Below are positions 63,094 through 64,000 of a DNA stretch of 64,000 nt, piece after piece. How positions within the stretch are numbered: position 1 is the stretch's first letter; the number at the start of each line of letters is the position of its first letter. The translations under genes and the position numbers were made by a program. The notes below the pieces were generated by a model, which worked only from the letters and a program-made list of their open reading frames with translations, searched no databases and was not told where the DNA came from. The DNA comes from Paenibacillus rubinfantis (GTDB lineage Bacteria; Bacillota; Bacilli; Paenibacillales; Paenibacillaceae): the NCBI RefSeq assembly GCF_001486505.1, contig NZ_LN909066.1, positions 1,468,452-1,532,451 of the forward strand, in the 5' to 3' direction.

Positions 63094-63726
63094 ATGGAAC
63101 CTATCGTATCCAAGCGCTGGCTGCTGGCTCGCCTTTATGAGCCGGATCTCGTCATCGTCGATTGCCGCTTCGAGTTAGGCCGGCCGGAGGCCGGACGGGC
63201 GGCCTACGACGCCGCGCACATTCCCGGTGCCGTCTTTCTCGATCTGGAACAAGATCTGTCGGCACCGGTCACCACGCACGGCGGGCGTCACCCGCTGCCC
63301 GCCCCGGACGTGTTGGCCGTCCGGCCGCAGCTACTGGCCGGAGTGGAGGACGTCCGCCGGGCGCTACGCGATCCCGGCGTCCTGCTGGTGGACTCGCGCG
63401 CCGCGGATCGCTACGCCGGACTGCAGGAGCCGCTCGACATCAAGGCCGGCCATATCCCGGGGGCCATCAACCGATTCTGGAAGCAGGTCCTGGATGACAG
63501 CGGCTCCTGGAAGAGCAACGGCGAGCTGCGCGAGCAGCTGGCGCCGGTCATCGCCGCATTGGACGAAGGCCGTGAGGCCATCGTCTACTGCGGCTCCGGC
63601 GTGAGCGCTTGCCCGAACGTGCTCGCCCTCCATCAGCTCGGCTACCCGCAGGTCAAGCTGTACGCCGGCAGTTGGAGCGACTGGATCTCTTACCCCGAGA
63701 ATCCCATCGCGACGGGGGAAGAATAG
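63094..63726 (+). CDS. Rhodanese-type sulfurtransferase with internal deletion
   Basis: 210 residues; tandem-rhodanese sulfurtransferases are usually about 280. The first half starts normally (LVIVDCRFELGRPEAGRAAY, HIPGAVFLDLEQDLS, HPLPAPDVLA) but then jumps to VRPQLLAGVEDVRRALRDPG of the second domain, so roughly 70 residues, the second half of domain 1, are absent in frame. The catalytic domain is whole, with active Cys in VYCGSGVSACPN. Natural deletion or assembly collapse cannot be told apart here. Confidence 0.85.
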   Translation: MEPIVSKRWLLARLYEPDLVIVDCRFELGRPEAGRAAYDAAHIPGAVFLDLEQDLSAPVTTHGGRHPLPAPDVLAVRPQLLAGVEDVRRALRDPGVLLVDSRAADRYAGLQEPLDIKAGHIPGAINRFWKQVLDDSGSWKSNGELREQLAPVIAALDEGREAIVYCGSGVSACPNVLALHQLGYPQVKLYAGSWSDWISYPENPIATGEE

Positions 63727-63815
63727 TTAAATTTTTAATTACCTTTACAAGAATATTCCTGCTGTATTATATTGCCCTTGTGGAAAAATTTTACGGCGGG
63801 AGATGATGATGAACA

Positions 63816-64000
63816 ATGAATGAAGAAGTTACGGCCTTTATCAACCAATTGGGATCTGCATGGCAAGTTGAACTCTCCCAACAACTGAGAGAGATGGTTC
63901 ACCAGACCATTCCAACAGTAGAAGAGCGGATTCAGTACAAGAAGCCGCATTTTCTGAAGAACGGCCATTACGCAGCGGTGATTTCACCTTCGAAGGACGC
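63816..64000 (+). CDS. DUF1801-type protein, 5' part (runs off right edge)
   Basis: 61 codons visible: MNEEVTAFINQLGSAW, LREMVHQTIPTVEERIQYKK and PHFLKNGHYAAVISPSKDA. The EER.QY.KP.F...G..A pattern is that of DUF1801/YdhG-like proteins. GGGAG upstream. Function unknown; C-terminus outside the window. Confidence 0.75.
   Translation, partial: MNEEVTAFINQLGSAWQVELSQQLREMVHQTIPTVEERIQYKKPHFLKNGHYAAVISPSKD

Overview
The window looks like chromosome from a Gram-positive, spore-forming Bacillales bacterium, most likely Paenibacillus or a close relative. The grounds are the purEKBCSQLFMNHD order behind a guanine riboswitch, a glnQHMP transporter linked to a GlnK/GlnL-type two-component pair, YerB/YerC/DagK-type genes, a FapR-like site at fabH, AGGAGG-type ribosome sites and an SLH-anchored surface protein. 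This is inferred from gene content; no rRNA or tRNA gene was seen.

Layout. 1-7.8 kb is a visibly AT-richer type I restriction-modification island on the minus strand: half-length hsdS, hsdR, full hsdS, a Fic-domain gene, hsdM, then a promoterless hsdS remnant running off the left edge. 8-15.6 kb is a mixed accessory stretch: an SDR enzyme, an alpha/beta hydrolase, small or decayed genes, a 1,401-residue surface protein with fibronectin III and SLH domains, and a broken integrase. 15.6-34.3 kb is housekeeping: an RlmD-type rRNA methylase damaged by what looks like a sequencing adapter, dagK, a cobalt/sirohydrochlorin chelatase, yerC, corA, a phosphate transporter with its DUF47 partner, a YerB-type lipoprotein, doxX, a LigB-type dioxygenase, an esterase with a perfect operator palindrome, two ABC exporters around a GntR repressor, and ilvA. 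34.3-48.7 kb is the complete 12-gene purine operon with PurBoxes, promoter, guanine riboswitch and terminator. 48.8-54.2 kb is a glutamine-type ABC transporter followed by its probable sensor kinase and regulator. 54.2-64 kb holds repeat-rich intergenic DNA, a universal stress protein, topB, a macrolide phosphotransferase with an attenuator-like leader, a FapR-type fabH, a DMT permease, a beta/gamma-crystallin-like protein, a shortened rhodanese and the start of a DUF1801 gene.

Points that stand out. (1) Four intergenic loci (17.1, 32.4, 44.1 and 54.7 kb) carry a modular repeat of 27-bp units, spaced 50 bp apart at three of the loci, with constant ends and a locus-specific core; I do not know a named family for it. 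(2) A Fic gene with an intact catalytic motif sits inside the restriction operon without a visible antitoxin gene. (3) A 38-bp near-copy of the Nextera mate-pair junction adapter lies inside rlmD exactly where the TRAM and iron-sulfur region should be, so that locus is probably misassembled. (4) The macrolide phosphotransferase has a terminator hairpin just before its ribosome site and a distant segment able to compete for it.

Gene starts were moved from the longest open frame wherever a Shine-Dalgarno sequence decided the matter. All functions are read from motifs and family knowledge; no database search was possible.
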